Positions 14,011-27,037 of a DNA stretch of 64,000 bases are shown here, piece after piece. This DNA is from Triplophysa rosa (taxonomy: Eukaryota > Chordata > Actinopteri > Cypriniformes > Nemacheilidae). The stretch spans positions 3,591,866-3,655,865 of the forward strand of contig NC_079905.1 in NCBI RefSeq assembly GCF_024868665.1. The letters run 5' to 3'. The position numbers and the translations under genes were made by a program. Each line of letters opens with the position of its first letter. The first letter of the stretch is position 1. The notes below the pieces were generated by a model. It worked only from the letters and a program-made list of their open reading frames with translations, ran no database searches and was not told the DNA's origin.

Positions 14011-14347
14011 GTGTAATGTGGAGATTTTAGCGACATCTAGTGATGAGGTTGTGAATTGCAACTAACGGCTCACTCCATCTCTGTCTATCGAAGCAGGACG
14101 GTGGCTCTCACAGCACTAAGATGTCGTCACGTTTTTGTTTCTTTGCCTAATGAGATAACGTATTTACGAATCACGCTCTGAAGAGCAATTTGTCCGTTTA
14201 GGGCTACTGTAGAAACAACGTGGCAAATTCCATTTAAGGGCATATGGTGTATGTAGATAGAAATAGCTCATTCTAAGTTCATAAAATCATAACACTTTAT
14301 TATTCAAGGTCTTTATACACCTTTGAAGACATGTATATTATATTGTC
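14011..14347 (-). mobile_element. family D element, reversed, truncated
   Basis: The reverse complement matches the right and central part of the 15840-16242 copy: GGCATCTGGTGGTGAGG-like start, the inverted form of CATTAGTTGCAATTCGC, then GTAGAAACAACGTGG and GTATATAATATTGC-like end. The TTAA termini are gone. Confidence 0.7.
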
Positions 14348-14864
14348 ATAACATGAACATAACATACACAGCATTTTGTACATTGCACAGTTGCTATCTG
14401 AAATGAACATAATATTATGAATTATATTAGTCTTAGATTTGTTGAGTGGATGCTCGTTCAAAGCAAAGCAATGATGTCCAGTTCCATTTCATCAATGAAT
14501 ACTCCTCATTTCAATGACACAGAAGAAATCCACCTCCGGAGGGCTGAAGTTCCACTTCATTTTATAGTGTATGCGTCGGGCACGCTTCTGTAGAACAGAA
14601 TATAAAATATGCATAAATGCACATGCGCACAGCTGTTTAGCTGCAACCCAACACACTGAAGGAATGCCTCGAGGGACCGACATGTTTCACCACGTTAAAG
14701 CTAAACACTACCTCAGAAGAGCAGAGTAACAAAAAGCTACACTGACAGCCATAAAGCTCGAACAAATGCATTTCACACGTACACACAGAACACGTCACAT
14801 GCATAATGCAGTCACACACACACACCGTGAGATGAGAGTGCAGTACTCATATATGGTATAGCAT

Positions 14865-14866
<2 letters not shown>

Positions 14867-14923
<57 letters not shown>
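14867..14923. repeat. (CA)n microsatellite, 57 bp
   Basis: Uninterrupted AC dinucleotides; a likely polymorphic marker. Confidence 0.97.
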
Positions 14924-14927
<4 letters not shown>

Positions 14928-15278
14928 AGGATCCATCTGGAGCTCTCAGCTGCTGAGAAAGAGACATACACTTTCTCCCCTCTTGACTTACCTTTTTTCT
15001 CGCTTTCTCCCATCTGCCATGTTCTTCCTCCTCTAATTGCCACCTATCTCACCAATAGCACACATGTAGACATCTTAAAAGCTATACTATATTAGTGAGG
15101 ATCTCTCATGTACTGTGGTTTTCATACTAAGATAATGATATTTAACTATACGTCAACACTACCTCTGAATGTAGCTCTGGCAGAACCCTGCAGATATTAT
15201 TACACATAACGTAAAGCATAACATGACCGATTTATAAGACACAACTTTATAAAAAACGTGCTTCACAATGCTATATAA

Positions 15279-15425
15279 AGAATCATTTTTGGCCGTATGG
15301 TTACATAAAGAACCTTTAACATTCATAAATGGTTCTTTGTAGTGGAAAAGGGTTCTTTAGACTATTTAAAGTAAGATGGTTCTTATAAAACGAGTAGGTA
15401 AAACGAATAAATTGAGAACCAAAAT
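15279..15425. repeat. interspersed AAAGAACC/GGTTCTTT repeat
   Basis: Repeated AAAGAACCTTTAACATTC and inverted GGTTCTTTGTAGTGGAAAAG motifs, typical of a short inverted repeat common in fish genomes. Non-coding. Confidence 0.6.
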
Positions 15426-15839
15426 TGGTTGTTCCGTGGCAGCACTGTGACAATCTTTTTCAAGCATCTTTTTTTAAGATTGAAATAGCGAGGACCACTT
15501 TAACGTCAGTGATGTTTTGACATGAAAAAAATGGTCGTCTCAAATATGTGACCCATCTGTGAAATCCAGGCTTAAGTTATTAAAATCCCCTTAAGAGCAT
15601 CAATGTAGTCCTAGCCATAAAATTATAAAAAACATTTTTTTTTATTAACACAATGTTTTATTATAGGGTGGCTTCCTAAACATTGATTTTAATCTGTGAC
15701 TTGGCCTTCCTCGGTCAATATTCAAGATATCAAGTTTGTATTTGTACAGAATGTTCTTTAAATTATAGATGATTTTATGTTGAAAACCATAAGAAATGAC
15801 TTTAGTTGGGTTTAACAGACTGGATCACATACCGTTCAG

Positions 15840-16242
15840 TCAAAGGTCCAGCGTGTAATTTTTTGGAGGATCTATCGACAGAAATGCAATATTATATACA
15901 TAACTATGTCTTCAGAGGTGTATAAAGTCCTTACATAATGAAGCGTTATGTTTTTATTACCTTAGAATGAGCTATTTCTATCTACATACACTGTGGGTCC
16001 CCTTACATGGAATACGTCATGTTGTTTCTACAGTAGCCCTAAACGGACAAACTGCTCTACAGAGCGCGTTTCGTAAATACGTTATCTCCTTAGACAAAGA
16101 AGCGGAAACGTGGTGACATCTTTATCGTCTGTCATCCACCATAGTGCTTCGAATGGAAGGAGTGAGGAGTGGAGTGAGCCATTAGTTGCAATTCGCAACC
16201 TCACCACCAGATGCCACTACATTTCATACACTGGACCTTTAA
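15840..16242 (+). mobile_element. family D element, full-length copy
   Basis: Left CAAAGGTCCAGCGTGTAATT, right CATACACTGGACCTTTAA. 403 bp, non-coding, with intact inverted termini; the right TTAA is kept while the left one reads TCAA. It defines the full structure for the copies at 5678-5857 and 14011-14347. Confidence 0.8.
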
Positions 16243-18923
16243 ATACATACATGCACAGTTAACTGAATGCAGACAGACTTGAATGCAGACACCACTTCTA
16301 TTGTTCATTCTAATCATCCCATTAAAACATTTTCCATTATTAGAAAAATACTGCATTGTTTTAATTGTGAACTGAATTCACCAATAGAGGACGTCACTGA
16401 ATAGAGGTTGTCAAAGCTGTCTCGCTTCAGCTGAATATGTACACACCTACATGTACACACAAGAACTGAAAACACAAATATTAAACATGTCTACAAACTC
16501 TTTTGACTCCGAGTTGAAATGTCCTCAAAGCCAGACAGACAGAATTCTGCTTCAGATGTTCTGAAAGTATAGATGTATTTATTTCGTCTTTTCTGATATC
16601 ACTAACACAATAAGCACAGAAGCACGTCCACACAAACACACAAAGCAGACGGTAAATATGCTTCTTACTCAGTGAAATCTAAACGCACTTTGGGTCTTTT
16701 ATCAAACACGCGCAGCACACACCACAAAGTCAACATCAAGTCTGCGCACCAACCCACCCATACACACCTCTACACTTACAGAAGCACAAATCTGAATGTA
16801 TCATGCCTTGAGACTAAGTGTGAGATTAAAGCTCGGCAGCACGGGAAATACAGCGTTTAATCCACAAACACACACACCTTCATTTCATCATAGCCACTAG
16901 AGCGGTGTAATTATAGCTGGGAGACGGAACCACACACGATCCTATCCAACACGTGTAATCCTGCGCAGAACATCTCACCGCCTTGAGACTGGATATCCAA
17001 TTCACCGTCATAACAAATATTAAACAAGGATCTGATGAAATATTCATCGCTCCTATTAAATATGAAAAGAACATCCAAACCTTAAAGTAATTCAAAGACA
17101 AAGTGTGCTCATAGGTTGCAGCACGACTACACAATTACAAGCCATTCAAAAAACACACCATGGTACCATATAGAAAACAACATTTAATGCACCAAGCGTG
17201 TGTGTGTGTGTTCGAGCAAAATGTTCCAATGTTTCCGTACAAAGGTTTCATTTTGTTTTTTTGAAGTTAATATTTAGCTTTTCGGTGTGCGTATGCGTGT
17301 TCGTGTGTGCCGTTTCATGCTGTTATGCTGAATTCATGGGGAGAGACACAGTGGGATCTTACAGATGGCAAGAAAAACACTTGTGAAGGTCTTTAAAACA
17401 CACGCAAAGCCTCACATGATTTCAATCGCACATTCACGCACCGATTAAATGGGAAAACTGGGCCGATCGTGAGAGGAATGTTTTGAGTTACGCAACGCTG
17501 TACAACTGTAGGTGGATGTATCTTCACATACGCACACTTAGTCACACATTATTATGCAATTTCTTAGTCATACTTCACACGATAACCTGCTACACAACTG
17601 AGTGGAAAAATTTCCAATGAAGTTCTGGGACATTCTGCAAAACAGTGATAAAAAGTAAACAGGAAAAAATTGAAATACAAAAATAAAGAAATTAAGTGGA
17701 AGCACGCAATAATTGACTACGTCAAAGCAAATTGATTCAATATACAAAAAATATCACATGTAATTGCCCGACTTAGTGCCAAGACGTGCAAAAACTAGTA
17801 TTTTATGTTCTTCAGCTCGTGAGTGCTGGTGAAATTCCATCTGTAATCTGCAAAAATCAGCTCTGGATTCACGTTCGCTCGGTAGAAGATGTTCCGGGAA
17901 ATGAATCATCATCATGTATGATTGACTGAACTGAGATTGAAATAACCCTGTTTAGCGGTGAAACACAATGAGGCGTTATCGGCTCGCACACCACTGGAAA
18001 CTAACGCACACGTTTTTAAAGGAGCAGTTCCTCCAAAATTAAAAAAATCTGTGGTCACTTATTCGCCCTCACGTAAACATGACTTTCTTCCACTGAACAC
18101 AAAAGATGATTTTCTGTGCTGCAAAAGAAAATTGAACAGCGACTGTCATGCTCCAAAAAGGGACAAAAGGCGCACTAGTGCACACTGTGCAAATCTAACA
18201 TCATACAACAACTGTGTATAAAGAACAGACCATTGCATAAAGAATCACAATTTGTGCTTTTACTATATAGAAAACAGCAATGTGAACATTCTGCAAAACA
18301 TTTTTTGAAGGAGATCAAAATATCCCCAACCGAATTGGCTCAACTTGTACTCTGGCCCTCACGCAACTCATTCAAAGAAACGTCAAGTGACATGTGCCAT
18401 CAAATCAAAGGGTGAAGCCACATTATGCCATTTTCCCGTTTACATTTCTCCGCGCTGATTGATGGGAAATTCAACACTTTTCCTCCTGATTTAAGTCTCC
18501 CTCACGACTCTTCAATCAAACCAAAACATCCTTTGACGGACTTCATTCAATACACGGTGCGCCACTCCATCAATTATAATTATATGCACATAATTGCACG
18601 GTCTCAAGACTTGCCTATATATTAGCACTCCGCTTGCCTCGCAGTTATCAATCATGGAGTGAGCGGCAGAATGCATTGTGGGTAACGTGCAGATAAGTGG
18701 CGCGTGGCGCACTTCTGAAATGAGAAGGCCAAGTGCCGTATCTGCTTCTGGGGTTTTGTTTTGGCCCAATGTAAATTTCACAACCGTTCACCCAGAGGAG
18801 AATGTTATGGCTCAGATGTTGCTCTTTCATGGCTCAGGAGATTTGAAGGAGTTCTCGGCTGTGCATCAACTTACATTTGGGATATTTCTGATTCTCAAGA
18901 GAAACATATGAGATGAAAGAGAC
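16243..18923. other. gene-free sequence
   Basis: No gene seen. 18421-18680 is repeat-poor, with AT-rich homeodomain-like words (TCAATTATAATTATATGC) next to GC-balanced sequence; it could be conserved non-coding DNA. Confidence 0.4.
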
Positions 18924-19134
18924 TTAAACGGATAGTTCACCCCAAAATCATTTACTCCCCCTCTTGACATTTCAAACCAGTGTGACTTTCTTTCTTCCGC
19001 AGAACAAAAAAGAAGATATTTTGAAGAATGTTGTTCAAAGAAAACCGTTGGTCCCCATCGACTTGCATTGTATTGGTTACCAAAAAGTGTTCTTAATGAC
19101 AAAATTTTAATTTTGGGGTGAACTATCCCCTTAA
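18924..19134. mobile_element. family B element, copy 2, both ends present
   Basis: TTAAACGGATAGTTCACCCC at the left and GGGGTGAACTATCCCCTTAA at the right form near-perfect inverted ends with TTAA on both sides. 211 bp, non-coding. Confidence 0.85.
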
Positions 19135-19193
19135 GCAAGTTTCAATTGGCTGTGTATTTAATATATTTGATATCTATAGAAACAACTGTGATA

Positions 19194-19436
19194 TTAAAGG
19201 GATAGTTCATCCAAAAAAGAAAATTTACTCACCCTCTTGTCACTGCAAACCTTTCAAACAAAAAGAAGATATTTTGAAGGATGTTGGTAACCGAACAACG
19301 GCGGTACCCATTCACTTCTATTGTTTAAAATATCTCCTTTTGTGTTTTGCAGAAGAAAGTCATACAGGTTTGAAATGACAAGAGGGTGAATAAATAATGA
19401 CAGAATTTGCATTTTTGGGTGAACTATAACTGTAAA
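19194..19436. mobile_element. family B element, copy 3
   Basis: TTAAAGGGATAGTTCATCC at the left and TTTTTGGGTGAACTATAAC at the right. It is only 60 bp from copy 2, so two insertions of one family stand side by side. Confidence 0.85.
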
Positions 19437-19640
19437 GAGACCTCCTCTGTTATATTTCTTATATGGGCTGGTTCCATTTACTTTTCACTATCAACTAGCA
19501 GCCAACAACATCATTTGAAATTCATATTACTATACAGATTACGATTTTCTAAAAGCAAGTCACAAAAATTTCTCATTTCAGGTCACAGGTATCGATGTGA
19601 ACCCTCTAAATTAAACCCAGCCGAGTGCTCATGTGTTTAG

Positions 19641-20178
19641 CCATCATTTCATCTCCACACATGGCGACGTCCAAATTGCCGAGTTGTTTACCTTTTAATT
19701 ATACATTCATTTCCACCATTCCGGCTGATTTGTGGACCTGTGGGGAACATTTTTAGACAATTTATTTTACAGTATGTTTGCACTGCTAATTATTTTCCCC
19801 TCCAAATGTATATTGAGCATTCTGCTGCTCTCGCCTTCTCAGAAAAATATCCCTTCTTCAATATTTTTTCCGCGTGTCTGTAGTTTTGACTGATTTTATC
19901 AGTGTGTAACAGTCTGACATGTCTCTGTGTCGCCGTAATTTATCAGATTTGAGCCAATTAATTTGGCAGATGACAGCGTTTGCACGCCCTCAACCCTTTC
20001 CTTTTATGTAATCGGGTTTTATCTTTTAGATGAGGGGGTGGTCTGTTAAATAAACTGTTCTTGTGTCACAGTTTTTGACAAATGCTGATATCCTCTAATG
20101 CGTGTACAGAATGCATGGAAAGCCAGCTGCGGTTTAACGGGTCTCTTTTAAAGCATGTTGACTGGTTTTCACGTGTCA
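19641..20178. other. gene-free; candidate conserved non-coding DNA
   Basis: No gene or repeat. 19880-19990 combines TAATTTATCAGATTTGAGCC, AATTAATTTGGCAGATGACA and GTTTGCACGCCC, the mix of homeodomain-like words and balanced composition often seen in conserved enhancers. Conservation cannot be judged from one sequence. Confidence 0.25.
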
Positions 20179-20940
20179 TCATTGGTTCAGCTGCGCACCG
20201 CCGTCCCAGTCGTCCATCACGCTAACCTGAGGGTACGCACACGCGGGTGGTAAGAGGCACAGTGTGAGCAGTGGAGTCCTCCCGTGTGCTGATTTATTCT
20301 CTAGCGAGTTGAGAATAAACAGTGAGAATAAAAATGAAAACAAATATAAAAAAGCACAGAACATGAAATGTTGTCCGTACATGATGTTCAGTGAGTGATG
20401 CGCAATATCAAGCCATCTGACAATTGGATCTTTTGTGCTACTTTTGTGATCTGAACCACAACAGAATGAGAGTGTTTCAACATAAGACAGAGAGAGACAG
20501 AGAGAAGCCCCGATGAAAGCATCATATTCTGATTGTATAAGACCGTGATGATTGTCTGAGACTTAAGGGAGATAGACAGAGATAAAAGCAGGAAAAGATG
20601 TGGGAAGGTATTAGTGGCCTTCAGAAACCAAGATATGGAGAGAGAGAAAAGAGAGGCCAAACAAAATCACCAACGCAAACATCAAGAAAATGAAAGTAAG
20701 AAGTACAGATGGTGGAGAGAAGAGCGCGAGAAAAAAGGAGAGAGAGAGAGAGACCTGCTTCTATATTAAATACACGTCTCAATATTATTCTGTTGTTTTC
20801 TAAACCAATATATTATTAAATTCACACATACACACAAACATATATATTGAGCAAATGAGATGCAGACATTTGCTATATATACACACACATTTCTTAATAT
20901 GTATGTATGTATATATTTAAAAATAAAATGTGGTATACAT

Positions 20941-21295
20941 TAAAGGCTAAAATACACTACAAGACTTTTGCTCAGATTTTCAGTCTGGACTTGTTGAAGA
21001 AAGTCTGTGCCAGTCTGAAGATTTGATCAATTATGGCTGGAATACACAACAAGACTTTTAAAATCTGATCAGAATTTCTTTTACTAGACATCACACACTT
21101 GCAGACTTTTTGAAAGTTTCAGATAGAAACTGATCAAATCTGCAGACTGGCACAGACTTTCTGCAACAAGTCCAGACTGAAAATCTGAGCAAAGTATTTT
21201 AGCCTTTAGTGTGTTTCTATCTGAAACTTTCAAAAAGTCTGCAAGATGTCTAGTTTTAAAAAAATCTGTTCAGATTTTAAAAGTCTTGTAGTGCG
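20941..21295. mobile_element. interleaved inverted-repeat element (A-B-A'-B')
   Basis: Segment A (about 20941-21032) is the inverse of A' (about 21130-21210), and B (about 21034-21130) is the inverse of B' (about 21211-21295). A and B both start with GGCTxxAATACACxACAAGAC, so they are related ends of one family. Non-coding. Confidence 0.8.
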
Positions 21296-21301
21296 TAAAC
21301 T

Positions 21302-21600
21302 GTCATGATATCAGATTTTACACGATTATTGTGGCCAAAATAATTCACAACAACAACATTGTCACAATATCTACTGAATATACATTGAAACTAAAAAAGG
21401 AAATAAATGAGGCTATCGTAATTTTGTCTTTTCTAGAGAGAGAGCGAGAGAGAGAGTTTCTAACCATTGGCTCTTATGGCAAAACTTTACAGAGATGCTG
21501 AATAATTACAACGTAAATAATTTACAAGATATCCATAATCATAGTTTTTTTTTACATCACGGTTATTGTCAATACTGGTAGGATTTTGTGACACCCCTAT
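21302..21600. mobile_element. interspersed element, family I copy 1
   Basis: Starts near TGATATCAGATTTTACACG, continues ATTATTGTGGCCAAAATAAT, a short (GA)n, then GAGAGTTTCTAACCATTG, and ends with TTTTGTGACACCCCTA. The same order is found at 30461-30669. Confidence 0.6.
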
Positions 21601-22199
21601 AGTAGAAAGTTTGATTTACCATGTGGCAACAAGCGGGCTGATGTTGATTATAAAAAGAAATGGTTCCTTGAATACAATTCAGTGTGTTTTATGCAAATTA
21701 ACAAATAAATAATTCTGACTATCTGCAATTTCCTGAAGCGCACAATGCTTGAGTCGAGGGGCACAGAATAAAATAACAAAGCCATCAGAATCATTTAGGC
21801 CTGTTTCTGTGTGCATGAGGGAAAGACATTGATTACGGCTGAAAGATTGAGGATAGGCGGTGGAGCAGAAGCGCAAAATTAATAAAACAACTGAAAGTGA
21901 GAGAGAACGGAAACAACGCATCAGCTCCTCGGGTGAAATGAATGGATATTAATAGCAAGGTGTTGAATTCGCACACAGAGAGAAGGAGAACTGAAGATCT
22001 GAGACAGGTGATGTTTCCAACTTCCAGCGGCCAGGGAATGTTGCGCAAACACATTTATCAGACATATGTTCCCCTGCAGGAAAACTGCTGTACTTCTGTA
22101 AACTAAAGTCTGCTATTGTTATTTAAAAGGCTGTTAATATTGAACGGAGGAGGAAGTCGATAAAAGCGGATTTTAATTATGAACGGTGCTTGATCTAAT

Positions 22200-22480
22200 C
22201 GAATTACCAAATTCGGTCGCCGCGGCGACGCATTGTTTGCGCGCGCTCATAAAATCTCGCTCTCGCTCTGTGCTTATTCAACCACTCTATCCAATTTCTC
22301 ATTCCCATTGTTAAAGTGATGAGATAAGGGAAAAGAAGTGTGTGAAAAATGAGGCGCATCATTTCGACATTCCGGCGCGTGTGTGTCAGGGTGGGTGCTG
22401 CGCGCGCGTTGGGAATTGTGCGGGAGGGGGAAGCAATGGATTAAACATTGAATGATCCACGCAGAGTGCCTGCAGCCGCG

Positions 22481-22500
<20 letters not shown>
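22200..22500. promoter_or_regulatory. CpG-rich patch with a 14-bp perfect palindrome
   Basis: Many CpGs in an otherwise CpG-poor region: GCGCGCGCTC near 22240, GCGCGCGTTGG near 22400 and (CG)n-(CA)n at 22478-22512. GTCGCCGCGGCGAC at 22216-22229 is its own reverse complement. It could be a CpG island or an unannotated transcription start, but no coding exon was found beside it. Confidence 0.3.
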
Positions 22501-22511
<11 letters not shown>

Positions 22512-22512
22512 A
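22478..22512. repeat. (CG)n-(CA)n microsatellite
   Basis: An alternating CG run passes directly into alternating CA; alternating purine-pyrimidine DNA of this kind can adopt the Z form. Confidence 0.85.
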
Positions 22513-22859
22513 ACAATGCATCAAAATCATTTCCGTCTCACAAAGCTATTCTTAGTAGCGAGACTAACCGTATACTTTGCCAGTCAAAGGTATGAAATAT
22601 CACACTTTTAAACGTTCGATGTGCCAATCCCATCCACTTAATTCACTGACAGCCGCAATTAAAGGACGAACATCCCACCGTTTGGCTCTGTCGTCTTGAT
22701 CAAACGTCTGGCTTTTTAAAACGTCACGGCGTCTGACTGCATGCACGCGCGCGCAAGTTCTTTTTAAGTTCCAGAGTGGCGCAACCCGTCAGGGGAATGG
22801 GAAAGGTCCACCTGGACTTCGCAACACAGGAACGTTGCTAAAACTGTCTGCTGAACATC

Positions 22860-22905
22860 ATAATTAAGTTATAATTAGCAGAAATAATTATCCAGGCAAA
22901 TTCAA
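22860..22905. other. AT-rich homeodomain-like cluster
   Basis: Several TAATTA/ATAATTA words within about 45 bp, in repeat-free sequence. Possible enhancer; weak evidence. Confidence 0.2.
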
Positions 22906-23525
22906 AACAGCGTCCAAAATGCGCCCACCTGCACGCATTTGCCAAAAACACAAAGACACATTCACGGCGAGATACATTCATTCTGGAGGTACAGAATGAC
23001 ATTTAAGCTGTAAGTATGCAAATATATTCTATACTTTTAAGTTAACTATTATTATACTCGACATTCACTATTTAGAACTCCATTCTGTTAGCATCCAGTT
23101 TTCTTCACTAAAGCAATCTGCTCACAAAAAGCGTTTTCTACTTTACATGATGCAATACTGTACATGTCACGCAAATCTTTAAGATGCAGAACACGCTATA
23201 GAACATGTCCGGGAAAAGGCCTACGTCTAATGATCTTTTGATCATCATGTGACAAATAACTGCTGCCAATAGAAAATGCAAAACCGAGGTAATATATACC
23301 AAAAAGATATCAGAACATTTATCGCCCGGTTCAATGGCATTGCGGGTGCTTAGTGGATAAGATGCTATTTGTGCCCAATTGTTGTGTGAATTCATCTACA
23401 GACAGGAAGAAACTGGGACACATTGGGCACAAATTTCGACAGTCATCAGCGTGTTCTTTGAAAAAGTGTCCAGCTCAGGTATTGCGCTCTCAAAGAGTGA
23501 CAGGCAGAAAAAAGCAAAACAATAC

Positions 23526-23528
<3 letters not shown>

Positions 23529-23568
<40 letters not shown>
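23529..23568. repeat. (AG)n microsatellite
   Basis: About twenty uninterrupted AG units. The open frames crossing it in both directions are artefacts of the repeat. Confidence 0.95.
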
Positions 23569-23569
<1 letters not shown>

Positions 23570-24815
23570 CAGTGAAAGGAAAAGCTGGGACACGGGTGCA
23601 TTTCACAGTCTCCACCGTATCGCTTTCTCTTCCAGCAGAGAGACGTAGTGTTCCTGTCCGACTCTCCTGTCATGCACTAATGGATGTCTGCAGATGAACA
23701 CACACACATAGACAAATTCCCCGAAATACACACTAACGGTTTCAATGTGTTATAGATGTGTCATCCATGACAAAACATTAAGGCAGATACTAACACACTA
23801 GGATCTTGCCGGAGGGGCTGCATCCAAATTCACGAAATCGCTACGGATCAATACTCCACATTACACAAACAATTCGCACAAAACAAGCGCACGCGACCTC
23901 TCCGTTGCACCGGTGGGCATTACTAGCATTTTGTATGAAATGAGACGCATGTTGTTACTCTAGCAAATTGAGCAGATTTGCTGCAAGCGTTCTGAAATTA
24001 ATGAAGAAACCAACAGAGATGAATGACGGTCGCGTACTGTAGGCAACAGTGCATTTGGTTTTGTAACTTGACTGTGTTCGACGTTGTGTACAGAGCAGAG
24101 AACCAATGAGATTTCAATACGGGTGATGCTACCAAGCATGACGCAACAACAATAAATTGCAAGCGAACAACAAAATGCATCGAAAATATCACGGATCACA
24201 GCATCGCAGACGGCTTCGTTTGTTATAATGCGAGCGTTCTAGTTTTGTTGCGTTTTATAAGAGACACTGTAGGCGTTTACTTAGAAAGACAAATTGAACA
24301 CTTCCAAAAAAATGAAATCTGAAATGTTGCATTCCTTTAGTTACACAACCAGCAAGATCAAAGCCAATTTAACTTTGTCATTTATTTACCGTAGCATTTC
24401 ATGTCCTCAGTTTAATTACTGCTGTAAGCACGCTTCATGTTTTTAAAAATGACAAATAATTGGCGTAAATTGTTTGATTTCAATAACTCGGCATGGGTGC
24501 AATTAGCATAACTCGTTTTATGGGGATAAAACACAAACGTTCAATTTTCTGCAGACTCGCGGTGAGAGAGACTGAAATGCATCTTTTCTCTGCTTTTTAT
24601 GGCTCACATTTCAGTTTTTCTATTCTTGTTCTAGTTTCCCTGTTCCTTCATCTTCAGTAACAAACTAAGAAAAAAAAATACATTTCTCTGTATCGCCACA
24701 ATAGTTCTGCTGTTTTCAAAAGATTGTACTGTTGTTCGGACTAAAATACAAGCTATATATAAGCTACTTTTTCAAACAAGTCTAGTGTGACAAAGTCTTT
24801 CATCACTGTTTTATG
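23570..24815. other. gene-free sequence
   Basis: Nothing recognisable seen. Confidence 0.4.
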
Positions 24816-25066
24816 TATAGACCACTTTGGAAAACGTAAGCAACGCTTATCCAACCTTTATCCAATGCTTATCCAACGTTTGTCAAGAACTTCCAGTTTA
24901 ATTTTTTTAACACTACCCAAACAAAATATAACCAACAGAACAAAACGGAATCAAAATGTTAATAGAATATCTATAAATGTATAATTATGTAAGTCTTAAA
25001 AATAAAATACAAATGAAACCGGAAGTGCTTCTGGACCAGTGTTTACATCTGACAAAGTGGTCTATA
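24816..25066. mobile_element. inverted-repeat element, family C copy 3, both ends intact
   Basis: Left TATAGACCACTTTGGAAAAC, right ACAAAGTGGTCTATA, with GGAAGTGCTTCTGGACCAG inside the right end. The best-preserved ends of the family; 251 bp and non-coding. Confidence 0.8.
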
Positions 25067-25325
25067 GTAAATGAACTGGTAACAAAACAAAGAGGTGTAA
25101 AATATTTCCATCTTTTTGTATCAAATTGTTTTTTCTTCTGCTCACTGCACTAACTGTATACCACAGCCCCCACTCACACTCCACAAAAGCTTTTTCTTGT
25201 ACTGGGGTAGCTTGACTCCAGCTTAACTACTTTGAAACTGTAGCTTGTCAAGCTACTCATACTTTAAAGTAGCTTTCAACACTGACACCACATGCCTCAC
25301 ATCATACCATCCGTCTCTCTTACAT

Positions 25326-25327
<2 letters not shown>

Positions 25328-25357
<30 letters not shown>
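25328..25357. repeat. (CT)n microsatellite
   Basis: CT dinucleotide run. Confidence 0.95.
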
Positions 25358-25360
<3 letters not shown>

Positions 25361-27037
25361 GTCAACCTGTGAAAAACAAAGCTCATGTAAAACACTATTT
25401 CTGGAAACACAAACTGCTGTAGCACTTCAGTGAAGAACATGAAAATAAGTCCTAAGCGGCTTTGTCTGCATGAATGGGGGAAAAGTCCCACGGAGGGCGA
25501 GTGTGTGGGTGCGGGGGGCTCGAGGTGTCAGTTCTGGGGAGACCCTCGCAGAAGAGGAGAGGGATGAAAAACAAAAACACAAGAGCTTGAGTACTGAGGC
25601 ATTTGTTTGTCCATCTGTATTTCATATATTCACATGTACAGCACAGTCACGACACATATAAGCTTGTTCTCAAAAAGCTAGACTAGGTCTGTAACATTCC
25701 CTCATCTGCTGTACGATCTATAAACAAATAAGACAAACTGAACAAAGTCCATCCGCATAAATAAACACATATTGATGATTGCTGTATGTGAATGATTTAC
25801 TGCTTAACAAACTCGAGGGATGTCGACACAGAGTGAGCTCTTGCGTTCATCCGGGCTGTTTTGTTTTGGTAAACATGCGACACAGATGCGACACACTATG
25901 TCTTAACTGAGTGCAAACCTGGGAAGGTTCATAGAAAAAGCAAAAAGAAAACAGCTCTTATGATAGAGTTGCTGAGGTGGATGGACATTTTCTGAAGGTT
26001 AAGCACCCTCTGTCACCCATGTGAAAAATCACATTTTTGTACCTTTTTATTGCAGAAAGTACCTTTAATATTATACCTCAAGGTCTTTATATTCTAGCTC
26101 CATATAGAAAGCCATCTACTGTATCTAAAGGTTCCTTCAGAGAACACGGAAATTAAACGCACTTCTCTAAAAAACCCACAATGTAATCTCAATAACTTTA
26201 TTCTGCAAATAACCGTGACCGTCTACACGCTAAACATGGGTTCTGCTTTGCTGAACCTAATGGACAGTTATTACATTTAACCCAGGCCCCTACAGACTGT
26301 ATATGCCCACTACAGACGGCACGGCACGTAAAACGGCCGAACACGCGTCACTGAAATATAAGATTCAAGTCACAGCCAATCCCATTCCCCCATTAGCTCG
26401 ACGCAGACAGACCATTAGGAAACGTCAATACTAAAGCAGCCAGACAGTCCGATGTGCCCCCCAACCTCTCTCTGTGAGGTCATCCGTGCCGGGTGGTGGA
26501 AGAGCACAGCATCAAGCAGAAGGGCGAGAGAGTTTAATTCCACGGCTGGAGGGCAGGGAGCGTCAGACGAGGGATGATGATTGGGTTACACTCCTGATCT
26601 GTACAGCCCACAGCAACACTTACACCGCCGCATATACAGTATACAGTATACACGCACATATTTACCTTTTACATACTGTACCTACTTTCCCCAAAGGCAA
26701 GCTTTGCTCCTTTTGATGGTTAATCAAAAAGGCATTAACATTTAGCAAGGCTAGAAGTTCCCCTGTGAGGAGGGAACTGACCACATACAGCACAGGTCCT
26801 ACATAAAGAGATTCAAGAGAACCTTTTTAACATGAACGAATCAATAAATTCATTGATCACAAGTCAGAAATGTTTAATTCTAGCAAATGCATTTGCTTGT
26901 TAATTTGATAACATTGGTTTTAATCTTCTCCTGGTCAACCCAATATTATTGAGCCGTCATGAAATAAACACATTTGCATTACATTTATCGGACTGTGATT
27001 TCTTTATTTACTCTATATTTAATTTTCTGCGGTTTAC
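25358..27037. other. gene-free sequence
   Basis: Nothing recognisable seen; open frames at 25470-25661 and 26474-26716 show no family features. Confidence 0.4.

Noticed and set aside
21302..21600. CRISPR array or bacterial mobile element because of repeated motifs
   Set aside because: The repeats are dispersed inverted-repeat elements and microsatellites of a vertebrate genome; there are no regular direct repeats with unique spacers.
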